From positions 1 to 34,418 of IMG/VR virus record IMGVR_UViG_3300013285_000041: a DNA stretch of 34,418 nt. The stretch is one strand, 5' to 3'. The notes beneath the pieces are model-generated. The model was given only the letters and a program-made list of their open reading frames with translations. It ran no database searches and was not told the origin of the DNA. The position numbers and the translations under genes are program-made. Source of the stretch: a virus. The stretch's first letter is position 1; each line of letters starts with the position of its first letter. Below, in pieces: positions 6,878 to 14,525 of the stretch.

Positions 6878-7025
6878 CGAACCAAACGCTTACATTGAGG
6901 GTGGGATTGCTGACGCAGACACCTTTCCGCAAGCAGACCAAACAAAGCCTATTTTTAAACATATTCCTTACAAGGGAATGACTGCTCAAAAAGCGGCTGT
7001 TCTAGTTAGTAAAGAAGTTGGCTAA
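6867..7025 (+). CDS. Small hypothetical protein (52 aa)
   Basis: A 52-codon frame, MSSNEPNAYIEGGIADADTF ... AVLVSKEVG, starts inside the last codons of the portal gene and ends with TAATG shared with the next gene, so both junctions are overlapping. The sequence is acidic at the start and turns basic and helical (KHIPYKGMTAQKAAVLV). It is too short for confident family assignment, but its exact fit between two genes supports it as real. Confidence 0.6.
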   Translation: MSSNEPNAYIEGGIADADTFPQADQTKPIFKHIPYKGMTAQKAAVLVSKEVG

Positions 7026-7507
7026 TGGCTAACTATTTGGGTCGTGCTGGTGCTTATGCGCTGCACAAAAAATACCCAACTGGTTCTCAAACAGCGGCAC
7101 AGTTGGCAGCAGAACGAGCAAACCTTCAAAGGGCTCGTTTAGCAAGAGGCCAAAGTCGCCACACAAAATCAGCAACATACCATGGTCTTCGTATTTCTTC
7201 AATGAAAAGCCGTGGTACATCTGGTGTAATCAAAATGTATAACATGCGTGATATTGCGCTTTTAAAACACCGCACTCTTGGTGTTCGTTACATGAGTTAC
7301 AAAAAGATAGCAAGACAAAAGAAACCATCCATTACTGGTAGGTTTCACAAATTTCGCTCAGAAGTTAGTCCGGGTAGATACTACGGAAGAACTTCTTGGG
7401 GTGCTGCTAGAAGACACGGATTTAAAAAACGTCTTTACAAGCGCGCTCACCGTTTTAAAGGTATCAAAAGATGGAAACATCATGGTAACCGCTACACCCC
7501 TAGGTAA
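7025..7507 (+). CDS. Very basic small head-region protein (160 aa)
   Basis: A strongly basic protein, rich in Arg, Lys, His and Tyr along its whole length, for example RLYKRAHRFKGIKRWKHHGN near the end. Acidic residues are very few. It lies between portal and protease genes, coupled by TAATG. Such a charge points to nucleic acid binding; a minor capsid or packaged DNA-binding protein is a reasonable guess. I recognise no catalytic motif. The start MANYLGRAGAYALHKKYP is fixed by the overlap. Confidence 0.7.
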   Translation: MANYLGRAGAYALHKKYPTGSQTAAQLAAERANLQRARLARGQSRHTKSATYHGLRISSMKSRGTSGVIKMYNMRDIALLKHRTLGVRYMSYKKIARQKKPSITGRFHKFRSEVSPGRYYGRTSWGAARRHGFKKRLYKRAHRFKGIKRWKHHGNRYTPR

Positions 7508-7516
7508 AATCAAACT

Positions 7517-10084
7517 ATGACAGACAGTTTTTCACCACCACAACAAGTTAGAGCAAATGCCGCACGTTCATTAGAACTGCGCAGAAAGCACAATCGCGGC
7601 ATGACCGCTGTTGGTGTTGCTAGGGCGCGAGACCTTTCTAATGGTAAGAACATATCTGCCGATACTATTAAAAGAATGCACTCATATTTTGCTCGTCACG
7701 AAGTTGACAAAAAGGGCAAAGATTGGGCAAACCAATCAAATCCATCCGCGGGCTATATTGCATGGCTTGGATGGGGCGGAGATGCTGGGCGTTCTTGGGT
7801 TAATGGAATTATTAAAAAACTAGACGCAAAAGAATCTCAGGAGACAACAATGGCCTCAACTAAGGCTGCCACTATTCGTGGTATTTTTTTAAAGCCAGGT
7901 CTATCCAAGAATCGTCGCCTTTACACTCGCGGCAACATTGGAAAAGCCGTAGAGCGCATGAGAGAGCAAATCTCTTCTGGCGAAGGGATGCCTCTTAACA
8001 TGGCTACTAGCCATGCAGCGGCTTTTCAAGACGACGCAACCTCAACAGTTGGTCGCATTACAGACGTACGACTTCTTCCAGATGGCTCTGCTCAATTTGA
8101 AGCAGAAATTGCAAACACCGCCCACGGCCGTGATGTTGCAAATCTTGCCGCTGGAAAATTTATTAAGGGCGTTTCTATTCGTGGCGAATGGCGTGGCAAT
8201 CCAGAAACGGTTGTTCACACTGATGGTCAAGAGGCAACAACCGCTGACGACCTTGCTATTCACGGCATTGACTTCACTAACAGCCCAGGCGTTGAAGGTG
8301 CGGAAATTCAATACGCTGCCCTTGCAGAGTCACACAACAAATTAGCAATTTTTGAATCAGTTGAAACCGTAGAGGTTGTTTCACGTGATGAAGAAATGGT
8401 TGCCTACGAAGCCGCTGACGTAATTCGTGACGCCGTAGAAACAGCCGTTGAAGATGCAGTTAATTCAATTTTTGAAAAAGATGCATCTAAGCCTTTTGGA
8501 AACGTAACCTACGCTGACCCTGGTTACCAAAAGGACAAGAAAAAGCGCTATCCAATTGAAACTGCTTCACACGTTCGCGCTGCTTGGTCGTACATTAATC
8601 AAGAAAAAAACGCTAATCTTTACACCGCTGCTCAACTTGCCCGAGTTAAGTCTCGTATTAAGTCAGCAGCAAAAAAGTTTGGCATTAACATCGTTGGAGA
8701 AGCAGAAATTCTTTCTGCTGACATTCAAGAAGTTCTTGAGGCATACGCTTCAATTGCTTTAAATAATGATGATTCAAACATTAGTATTACTGGTTATGCA
8801 ACGGACCCCCACCAGTTGAGGGTTGTTGCTAATCGAATCGCATTTGGTGCCATTGCCGCTATGCACGCAATTGACCCAGATGATGATGGAGACATTTACC
8901 TATCTAAGCCAGATTGGTCACAAGTAGATGCAACTGGCGATGCTGGTGGCATGGGACCAGAGGAAGAAATTATTATGAACGACAACAACATGGAATGCGA
9001 ACACTGTGGAGCCCCTGGTTGCCCAGCAGACGCAGAATTTTGCCCTAGTTGTGGAGAAGCAGTTTCACAACCATCAATGATGACAAAAGAATGCGAATCT
9101 TGTGGCACCGAGTGTCACGAAGATTCAATTCACTGTCACATGTGTGGAGCGCCTCTTCCAACTTCGATGACGGCAAATGCACTTGGCTGTGGTAATTGTG
9201 GAGAAAAAACCCCACAAGACGCCATGTACTGCCCAAGTTGCGGTGACCCCGTACCACAAGCAGAAGCAGACAAGACGGATTACACAAAGATTATTCCTAA
9301 GCGCAAAGGCGAACCGGAAAACAAGAGTCTTTACGCAACCGTTATTGCTGCTGCTAAGAAAAAATTCGATGTATACCCCTCCGCTGTTGCTAACGCTTGG
9401 GTTTCCCAAGAGTACAAGAAACGCGGTGGAAAGTACACGACAAAATCGGCAGAGTCAAGCGACAATGCCCCAACTCAAGAAATGGAGACAGTAGTGTCCA
9501 ACGAAAACACAACTGACGTAACTCCGGCTGAAGAGGCAACGCTTGAAACCGCTGCTATCCGTACGCTAAGTGACGCAGACCTTAAGGTTCTTGCTGAGAT
9601 GATTCTATCTGCGCAAAAGCCTGTTGAAAACACAACCGAGGAAGTTGCTCTTGAAGTTGTAGCCGAAGAAGAGGAAGTGGTTGCTGACGAAGCACCTGCC
9701 GCCGAAGAAGAAGCCGCAGCGGAAGAAGTTGCAACCGAAGAATCTATCCAATCACAGGAGAACACAGTGAAAGAAACAACCTTTACCTTTGAGCAGGTAC
9801 AAGCAATGGTTTCAGAAGCAGCCGCTAAGGCCGCAACTGAAGCAGTAGCCGAAGCCAAGAAAAATGCAGTTGAGAACTACCGTAGCGGAAACTCTGTTTA
9901 CCGTAAGGGACTCACCAGCACCTCAACAGGAAACGACGCCTCTGACTTGTCAGAGTCGGAGGAACTGGACCCACGTCAGTTGGCAGAGATGAACTCTTCT
10001 GCCTTCCGCAAGGTCCAGAATGAAGCATGGGGTTCTACTCCATTCTTCGCAGCAAAGTTTGCTCAAGCCGACCGCGGCTTCTAA
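7517..10084 (+). CDS. Composite capsid maturation protease / zinc-ribbon / scaffold protein (855 aa)
   Basis: Modules in order: (a) residues 1-110, a phage head-associated domain with RKHNRGMTAVGVARARDLSN and SAGYIAWLGWGGDAGRSWV; (b) about 112-270, a prohead protease of the gp21/U9-like kind, with likely catalytic His166 in MATSHAAAF and Ser220 in IKGVSIRGEW; (c) about 325-390, a small domain with TYADPGYQKDKKKRYPIET; (d) 492-581, three zinc-ribbon-like units with six CxxC pairs; (e) about 590-640, a YPSAVANAWVSQEYKKRGG domain; (f) 655-750, an acidic Glu/Ala-rich linker; (g) 751-855, a helical scaffold-like part ending WGSTPFFAAKFAQADRGF. The protease should cleave scaffold and capsid N-termini in the prohead. 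It is much longer than a normal prohead protease. Internal start signals at 7850, 9494 and 9767 suggest several products. Confidence 0.88.
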   Translation: MTDSFSPPQQVRANAARSLELRRKHNRGMTAVGVARARDLSNGKNISADTIKRMHSYFARHEVDKKGKDWANQSNPSAGYIAWLGWGGDAGRSWVNGIIKKLDAKESQETTMASTKAATIRGIFLKPGLSKNRRLYTRGNIGKAVERMREQISSGEGMPLNMATSHAAAFQDDATSTVGRITDVRLLPDGSAQFEAEIANTAHGRDVANLAAGKFIKGVSIRGEWRGNPETVVHTDGQEATTADDLAIHGIDFTNSPGVEGAEIQYAALAESHNKLAIFESVETVEVVSRDEEMVAYEAADVIRDAVETAVEDAVNSIFEKDASKPFGNVTYADPGYQKDKKKRYPIETASHVRAAWSYINQEKNANLYTAAQLARVKSRIKSAAKKFGINIVGEAEILSADIQEVLEAYASIALNNDDSNISITGYATDPHQLRVVANRIAFGAIAAMHAIDPDDDGDIYLSKPDWSQVDATGDAGGMGPEEEIIMNDNNMECEHCGAPGCPADAEFCPSCGEAVSQPSMMTKECESCGTECHEDSIHCHMCGAPLPTSMTANALGCGNCGEKTPQDAMYCPSCGDPVPQAEADKTDYTKIIPKRKGEPENKSLYATVIAAAKKKFDVYPSAVANAWVSQEYKKRGGKYTTKSAESSDNAPTQEMETVVSNENTTDVTPAEEATLETAAIRTLSDADLKVLAEMILSAQKPVENTTEEVALEVVAEEEEVVADEAPAAEEEAAAEEVATEESIQSQENTVKETTFTFEQVQAMVSEAAAKAATEAVAEAKKNAVENYRSGNSVYRKGLTSTSTGNDASDLSESEELDPRQLAEMNSSAFRKVQNEAWGSTPFFAAKFAQADRGF
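7839..7852 (+). promoter_or_regulatory. In-frame internal ribosome binding site and ATG (protease start)
   Basis: AGGAGA at 7839-7844 is followed by ATG at 7850, in frame with the 855-codon ORF (residue 112). Translation from here would give the protease without the N-terminal domain, starting MASTKAATIRGIF, exactly at the protease domain boundary. Confidence 0.6.
9484..9496 (+). promoter_or_regulatory. In-frame internal ribosome binding site and GTG
   Basis: GGAGA (9484-9488) then GTG at 9494, in frame (residue 660), giving a product beginning at SNENTTDVTPAEEAT. The arrangement repeats that at 7839 and 9756 but is weaker; an ATG at 9482 overlaps it. Confidence 0.4.
9756..9769 (+). promoter_or_regulatory. 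In-frame internal ribosome binding site and GTG (nested scaffold start)
   Basis: AGGAG (9756-9760) and GTG at 9767, in frame at residue 751. It would make a separate 105-residue helical protein (KETTFTFEQVQAMVSEAAAK...) from the end of the protease ORF. Nested scaffolds of this type are known, such as lambda Nu3 inside gene C. Confidence 0.55.
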
Positions 10085-10133
10085 GCAATTAATAAATTAA
10101 CCCCTATCCAAAAATATATAAGGAGAATTAGCC

Positions 10134-11666
10134 ATGGCTAACGATTTGGAAGAGGCCTTAACTGCTGCTGGTGCTGCTGCACTAGTTCAGAAGCAGATTG
10201 ACCCAGTATTGCTTGAGTACCAGCGTCGCTACGCGCCGCTTGTTCGTGCACTACCTACAGTCAAGTGGGGCTCAACAGTTTACTACTTCAACAAGCGTAC
10301 AACGCTTCCTCAGGGCGGATTCGTCACTGATGGCGGTGCACGTCCCGTTTCAACATCTAACTACGCACAAGAGAATTTCCAAATTCGCTTGCTACAAAGT
10401 GTTGGTGCTGTAACTGGTTACTCACAGGCTGTCACAGCCGACCTCATTGGCGACCTTCGTGCTCGCGAAATTGAGGGTGCTGCACGTGGCCTTTACTGGG
10501 ACATTGAGAACTCGCTAATTTGGGGTGCAGAAGCACCTACAATTAACGGTCCTTACCCACAATTTGATGGACTTGACGTAATTTGCTCGTCATTCACATC
10601 AGCAAACACAGGCGGACCTTCTACCGGTATCGGTGGCGGTGCAATTGACAACTACGGTGGTGCTTCAACATGGGGCGCTCCAGGATTCAACCCTTGGGTT
10701 GATGGTGTTGACCAAAACGCAATTGACTTTGCTGGAAACTCACTAACACTTGGTGGACTTGACCTGCTTATTGACCTCGTTGAATCTAACGTTGCAGAGC
10801 CAGTTGAGAACTCAGAGTGGATGTTCCTCATGTCACCTAACGCAAATAGCCGTCTTTCACAGTTGCTTGTTAACCAACAACGCTTCATTGACCAGACTGA
10901 AATTGCAGCAGGTTTGATTGTACCTACATACCGTGGCGTGCCAATTGTCAAGACTTCATTCTTGTCACCACGCACAAACGCTATGTCAACCGTGACCGGC
11001 GCTGCTTCGGGAACAGGAACCCTTACAGGTTCTTACACCTACGCAGTTGCTCCTGTAATTGCTCGCTATGGAGAAATCCAGGCTGCAAAGACAGCAACAC
11101 TTTCACCTTCAGGAACCGCTTGCACACTTACGTTCAGCACACCTGTTGGACCAGAAGGTGCACAGCCAACTCACTACAAGGTATACCGTGCTTCGGTTTC
11201 ATCACCTGCAAATACAGCATTTAACCTCCTAGGTATCGTAGATGCTAACTTCCTTGACAACACTGGTTCTGCTTACGCAACTACCAAGATTGTTGACAAC
11301 GGAACTACGCTCGTTGCTTACAACGGTTCAAATGTACAAGGTTCACCAACCGCTACTTACTCGTACGGAAACGCAAACCTACACCCGCTAACCTCACAAG
11401 GTGAGCAAAGCATCTTCCTAATGTCTCGTGACCCTAACTACATTGTACGTCCACACGTACGTGAAATGCAGCCGGTTAACGTTTACCCAACTACTGCATC
11501 GCCTGACAGCCTGCCATTCGCATTCGTTGCGGATACTACGCTTGCTGTTCGTGCGCCTAAGTACATTGGTCGTCTTGCTAACGTTGCAAGTGCATTGGAC
11601 TCTAAGGCTGGTAACGGTGTTCTACCGACTACTACGTCTTACACTCCTAACTTCATCGTTGACTAA
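10134..11666 (+). CDS. Major capsid protein, HK97-like, with Ig/FN3-like insertion (510 aa)
   Basis: The N-terminal arm (MANDLEEALTAAGAAALVQK), the RYAPLVRALPTVKWGSTVYYF segment, AREIEGAARGLYWDIENSLIWG, and the C-terminal strand region around VNVYPTTASPDSLPFAFVAD match the order in HK97-fold capsid proteins. Position directly after protease/scaffold supports this. Residues about 285-385 read as an inserted beta-sandwich: GSYTYAVAPVIARYGEIQAA, then THYKVYRASVSSPAN and FNLLGIVDANFLDNTGSA, the usual signs of an FN3-like unit, probably displayed on the capsid surface. A strong AAGGAG ribosome binding site precedes the ATG, and a hairpin follows the stop, consistent with high expression. Confidence 0.92.
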   Translation: MANDLEEALTAAGAAALVQKQIDPVLLEYQRRYAPLVRALPTVKWGSTVYYFNKRTTLPQGGFVTDGGARPVSTSNYAQENFQIRLLQSVGAVTGYSQAVTADLIGDLRAREIEGAARGLYWDIENSLIWGAEAPTINGPYPQFDGLDVICSSFTSANTGGPSTGIGGGAIDNYGGASTWGAPGFNPWVDGVDQNAIDFAGNSLTLGGLDLLIDLVESNVAEPVENSEWMFLMSPNANSRLSQLLVNQQRFIDQTEIAAGLIVPTYRGVPIVKTSFLSPRTNAMSTVTGAASGTGTLTGSYTYAVAPVIARYGEIQAAKTATLSPSGTACTLTFSTPVGPEGAQPTHYKVYRASVSSPANTAFNLLGIVDANFLDNTGSAYATTKIVDNGTTLVAYNGSNVQGSPTATYSYGNANLHPLTSQGEQSIFLMSRDPNYIVRPHVREMQPVNVYPTTASPDSLPFAFVADTTLAVRAPKYIGRLANVASALDSKAGNGVLPTTTSYTPNFIVD

Positions 11667-11686
11667 TTAGGAAAACTAATTTCAGT

Positions 11687-11725
11687 GTGGCGGGTAGGTT
11701 CCCTCGTTCCTCCCCTACCCGCCGC
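11687..11725 (+). terminator. Strong hairpin after the capsid gene
   Basis: GGCGGGTAGG (11689-11698) pairs perfectly with CCTACCCGCC (11714-11723), a 10-bp GC-rich stem around a 15-base loop, extendable by two more pairs (one a T-G wobble). The downstream stretch is only weakly T-rich. It may therefore be a partial terminator or an mRNA-stabilising hairpin that separates capsid mRNA from connector genes. Confidence 0.6.
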
Positions 11726-11754
11726 GCTGGATTTACTCTTTGAAAGGCTTTACC

Positions 11755-12066
11755 ATGGTATTACTAGCAGCAAATGAACCAGGCGGCACAGAAGGTTTCT
11801 CTTGGGAGAAGGCCGGAGATGCCGGAGCCATTGAGGTTCCACCACGCTTGGCCCACGCACTTCTTTCAATTCCTGGAGAACTTTTCTATATTGTTCAAAA
11901 AGAAGTAAAAAAAGTAGAGGAAGAAATCAAGAAAGTAGAAGCAGAAGTTGAAAAAGTTATTCCAAAGAAAGCAGCCGCAAAGGCAGCCAAAGAGGAAACT
12001 ACTGCAACCGATGTTTCAGAGGCTCTTGATGCAGCATCACCAACTAAGCGTCGCACAAAGGAATAG
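11755..12066 (+). CDS. Small head-associated protein with Lys/Glu/Ala tail (103 aa)
   Basis: The start at ATG 11755 has GAAAGG seven bases upstream; a TTG at 11740 lies before that site and is rejected. The N-terminal half, up to about residue 50, is compact (GFSWEKAGDAGAIEVPPRLA, then HALLSIPGELFYIV). A highly charged coil with EVKKVEEEIKKVEAEVEK and an Ala/Lys tail follow. Small proteins with a similar W-x-x-x-G-x-x-x-x-V-P pattern stand right after the capsid gene in many actinobacteriophages, without known role. A decoration or connector role is possible. Confidence 0.7.
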   Translation: MVLLAANEPGGTEGFSWEKAGDAGAIEVPPRLAHALLSIPGELFYIVQKEVKKVEEEIKKVEAEVEKVIPKKAAAKAAKEETTATDVSEALDAASPTKRRTKE

Positions 12067-12071
12067 TTAAC

Positions 12072-12758
12072 ATGGCGAAGAACGGGTCACAATATAACGA
12101 CCCCGTTGCACTTGCCAGTGTTGCCGACCTTTCAAAACGCTACCCTGAGTTAGTAGTTGACATTGAACCAACAACCCTTTCGGACTTGTTGGTTGAAGCA
12201 ACCGCTCACTTAGAGGACCGTACAGGTCGTCGTCTGGCTCCGTTTACGGGCCACATCTTTGAAGAACGCCTGTTTGGTATTGACCCCGTTGAATACGGGA
12301 ATAATGCAGACATGCCTATGGACATTTATGGTTCACTTGGTATGTCACAAGCCATTGCGCTCGGTGCTTCAACACTGGTGCGTCACTTTTGGCTTGACCA
12401 ATTCGCTCCGGTTTACCCGGAATTATGGACGTACAACATACAGTCCATAACCCTATATCGCACTTACGGGGACTTTCAGCCAATTGACTTTGCTCATGGT
12501 GGTATCCGAGGCCCAGCGGTAACAGATGGTCACGTTTGGATTCGCCTTGGTACTTTTGCCCCAGAGGGCTCACGTATCAAAGTTGTTTATGATGGTGGGT
12601 ACACAGTAGGTGTTCCACCTTCACTTCGTCGCGCCTGCTTATTCCAAGCAGCCAAGTTTATTATTCTTGAGTTTGAACCTCAGACTCGTCGAGAAATGAA
12701 CCTAGACCAAATTGACCAACAAATAGATAACATAATTGCTCCGTGGATTCGTGGCTAA
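12072..12758 (+). CDS. Head-tail adaptor (gp6-like connector, 228 aa)
   Basis: Residue pattern of a helical head-tail connector. A short N-terminal region has VADLSKRYPEL, a helix has LLVEATAHLEDRTGRR, a middle beta insertion includes IQSITLYRTYGDFQPIDF and HVWIRLGTFAPEGSRIKVVY with GGYTVGVPPSLRRACLFQAA, and a final helix follows. The phrase YDGGYTV-x-VPPSLRRA is common in gp6/gp15-like adaptors that bind under the portal. AAAGGA precedes the ATG. It is followed by TAATG into the tail completion gene. Confidence 0.8.
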   Translation: MAKNGSQYNDPVALASVADLSKRYPELVVDIEPTTLSDLLVEATAHLEDRTGRRLAPFTGHIFEERLFGIDPVEYGNNADMPMDIYGSLGMSQAIALGASTLVRHFWLDQFAPVYPELWTYNIQSITLYRTYGDFQPIDFAHGGIRGPAVTDGHVWIRLGTFAPEGSRIKVVYDGGYTVGVPPSLRRACLFQAAKFIILEFEPQTRREMNLDQIDQQIDNIIAPWIRG

Positions 12759-13609
12759 TGGCTACTCCACGCGTAGGAATTAAAAAGGCGCTTTCTTCCG
12801 CCGACGCAATGATTTATCGTTTAGAACTGATAAGCGCGCGTCTACAAGACCCTAAACCAGCACTTGCTAAAGTTGCTGAAGAGTTTGCTTTAATGGAAAA
12901 GCAACGTTTTATGAATCGTGGTCGTGCTCCAGAATTTGGTATTAACCAAGAATGGAAAGCGCTTCAACCATATACAATACAACGTAGAGCGCGTGAGGGT
13001 GGAAACCCTATGGACCAACCTCTACTTAATAGAGGTTTTCTTGCCAGGGCAGCATCAACTCCTTCGGTTAATTACTTTGGTACAAAAAGTCTTTCAATAT
13101 ATATTGACGTTTCTAAAGCAGACGCAAAATATAACCCTAAACACAAAAATTATGGTGTTTATCACCAAAATGGTGACGGCAGGGGTGGAATGGGAAATCC
13201 TCCACCTAAGCGAGAATTTGTAACCATTACTCCAACATTTGTTGAAATAGCAGCAAAGATTCTTCAATTTTATGTAATGGAAGGCAAGGGAAGCAAAGCC
13301 CAAGAAAAGAATCTTAAGATTCCTTCTAACAGTTCTGTTAAATCAAAAACTGAAGTGCAGGCTCGTTCCCATGAACTTAGAGTTCAACGCAATACTAAGG
13401 CGGCTGAAAAACGCTCTGGTTCTATGGCCACAAACATTAAAAACGAAAAAAACAAAATTAATCAACAACAAAAAGAAATTGCTATTGCAAAGCAAGCGCC
13501 AAAAACAATTGTTACCAAAACTATTGAAAATACCAGAAGTTATGGTGCAAAAGGTTTTTCATCGTTTGCAGAACAACGTGCATACAATGAGTCAAGAGGA
13601 CGCGGCTAA
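12758..13609 (+). CDS. Tail completion / virion morphogenesis protein (gpG- or HK97 gp10-like, 283 aa)
   Basis: ATG 12758 overlaps the stop of the adaptor (TAATG); a longer in-frame start further upstream would run deeper into the adaptor gene. The core, about 1-170, matches the phage Mu gpG style: a helix followed by EWKALQPYTIQRRAREGG, PLLNRGFLARAAS, a GTKSLSIYI strand, YGVYHQNGDG, and the PPPKREFV end motif. This family closes the neck or tail. The last 110 residues form an unusual Lys/Gln/Ser-rich extension (for example NQQQKEIAIAKQAPKTIV), probably disordered, absent from the usual family length. Coupled by TAATG to the next gene. Confidence 0.75.
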   Translation: MATPRVGIKKALSSADAMIYRLELISARLQDPKPALAKVAEEFALMEKQRFMNRGRAPEFGINQEWKALQPYTIQRRAREGGNPMDQPLLNRGFLARAASTPSVNYFGTKSLSIYIDVSKADAKYNPKHKNYGVYHQNGDGRGGMGNPPPKREFVTITPTFVEIAAKILQFYVMEGKGSKAQEKNLKIPSNSSVKSKTEVQARSHELRVQRNTKAAEKRSGSMATNIKNEKNKINQQQKEIAIAKQAPKTIVTKTIENTRSYGAKGFSSFAEQRAYNESRGRG

Positions 13610-14277
13610 TGGCACAACGTGATTGGTGGACAGATTGGAATCTTTCTTACACCACTGACCCCTATGGTCCCATTTACGGTGGAAACTCCGTACAAGAAGC
13701 GGCATACAATACTCTTGAAAAATGGCTTCCTTCTTACATTGCTGAATTTAATAGAAAACTTGGCAGTGCGGTTTTAGTTGCGCCTTTTGAATACAGGCAC
13801 CGTCCTGAATTTAGAACGCTTCCCCGCAACGCAACTGCCGCAATACTTTTAAGCGTGCCTTCAACGGCAAGTACACCAGAAGTGTACCAATCAAACATTC
13901 GTGTCAATTGGAACCTTGAGGCAATGGTTTTTGTCTACGGTACTAAAGATTGGCAGGAGACAGAAGCACTTACCCAAGCCTACGCGGCCTGTGTTCGTGC
14001 CTGTATTATCCAAAATCGCGGTCTTGGTGGTTTCGCTGAAACGACACTCTGGGAGGGCGAAGAATACTTGGAAGGCGAACACAGTAGCGGTCGTACGACC
14101 GGCATTGCTCACGTTCGCTTTGTTGTTGTAGTTGGAAACGCCATGAATCTGTATGGTGGAGTTCCTAAACCGGAGTTTGCTCCGCCCGGTGCAATTACGT
14201 ACCCATCAACCGAGCCAGCAACACCCACACAGGTTGTTGAAATCGCCAACATTGAAGTTAAAAAGGAACAAGTATGA
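13609..14277 (+). CDS. Probable tail terminator / neck protein (222 aa)
   Basis: A mixed alpha-beta protein of 222 residues, MAQRDWWTDWNLSYTTDPYG. It has a central AVLVAPFEYRHRPEF, a strand RVNWNLEAMVFVYGTKDWQE, a helix TQAYAACVRACIIQNRGLG and a final strand GIAHVRFVVVVGNAMNLYGG. The layout, the domain order and the position between tail-completion and sheath genes fit a tail terminator, but the family assignment is by context. A Pro/Thr-rich tail follows. It overlaps the next ATG by four bases. Confidence 0.6.
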   Translation: MAQRDWWTDWNLSYTTDPYGPIYGGNSVQEAAYNTLEKWLPSYIAEFNRKLGSAVLVAPFEYRHRPEFRTLPRNATAAILLSVPSTASTPEVYQSNIRVNWNLEAMVFVYGTKDWQETEALTQAYAACVRACIIQNRGLGGFAETTLWEGEEYLEGEHSSGRTTGIAHVRFVVVVGNAMNLYGGVPKPEFAPPGAITYPSTEPATPTQVVEIANIEVKKEQV

Positions 14278-14525
14278 GCAAAAAAAATGTTTTAGTACAA
14301 TCGAGCCACGTTATTTTTGATGACGCGGGTCACCCAATGTCGCAAGGAGAGCAATACTCCGTAAACGACAGCCTATTAATTGAGAGGCTTATCTCAGAAA
14401 ACCTTTTAACCGTTATTTCTGAAATTCGTGAAAACGAGCCAAGAGAAGAAGTTAAAAAAAATGTAGTAACCAAGAACTCAAAGACTCAGGAAACTGAACT
14501 TTCTAATCTCACAGGAGAACTCTAA
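14274..14525 (+). CDS. Small hypothetical protein before the sheath gene (83 aa)
   Basis: Starts MSKKNVLVQSSHVIFDDAGH with AAGGA upstream, and the N-terminal 50 residues form a likely beta hairpin plus helix (LLIERLISENLLTVISEI). The end is charged and Thr/Ser rich. The stop overlaps the sheath ATG (TAATG). AGGAG for the sheath lies inside its last codons, so the two are likely translationally coupled. Function not recognised. Confidence 0.6.
   Translation: MSKKNVLVQSSHVIFDDAGHPMSQGEQYSVNDSLLIERLISENLLTVISEIRENEPREEVKKNVVTKNSKTQETELSNLTGEL

Noticed and set aside
9475-9858. Leftward 127-codon Ala/Ser/Thr-rich ORF
   Set aside because: Shadow of the acidic Glu/Ala-rich linker in the composite head protein on the other strand.
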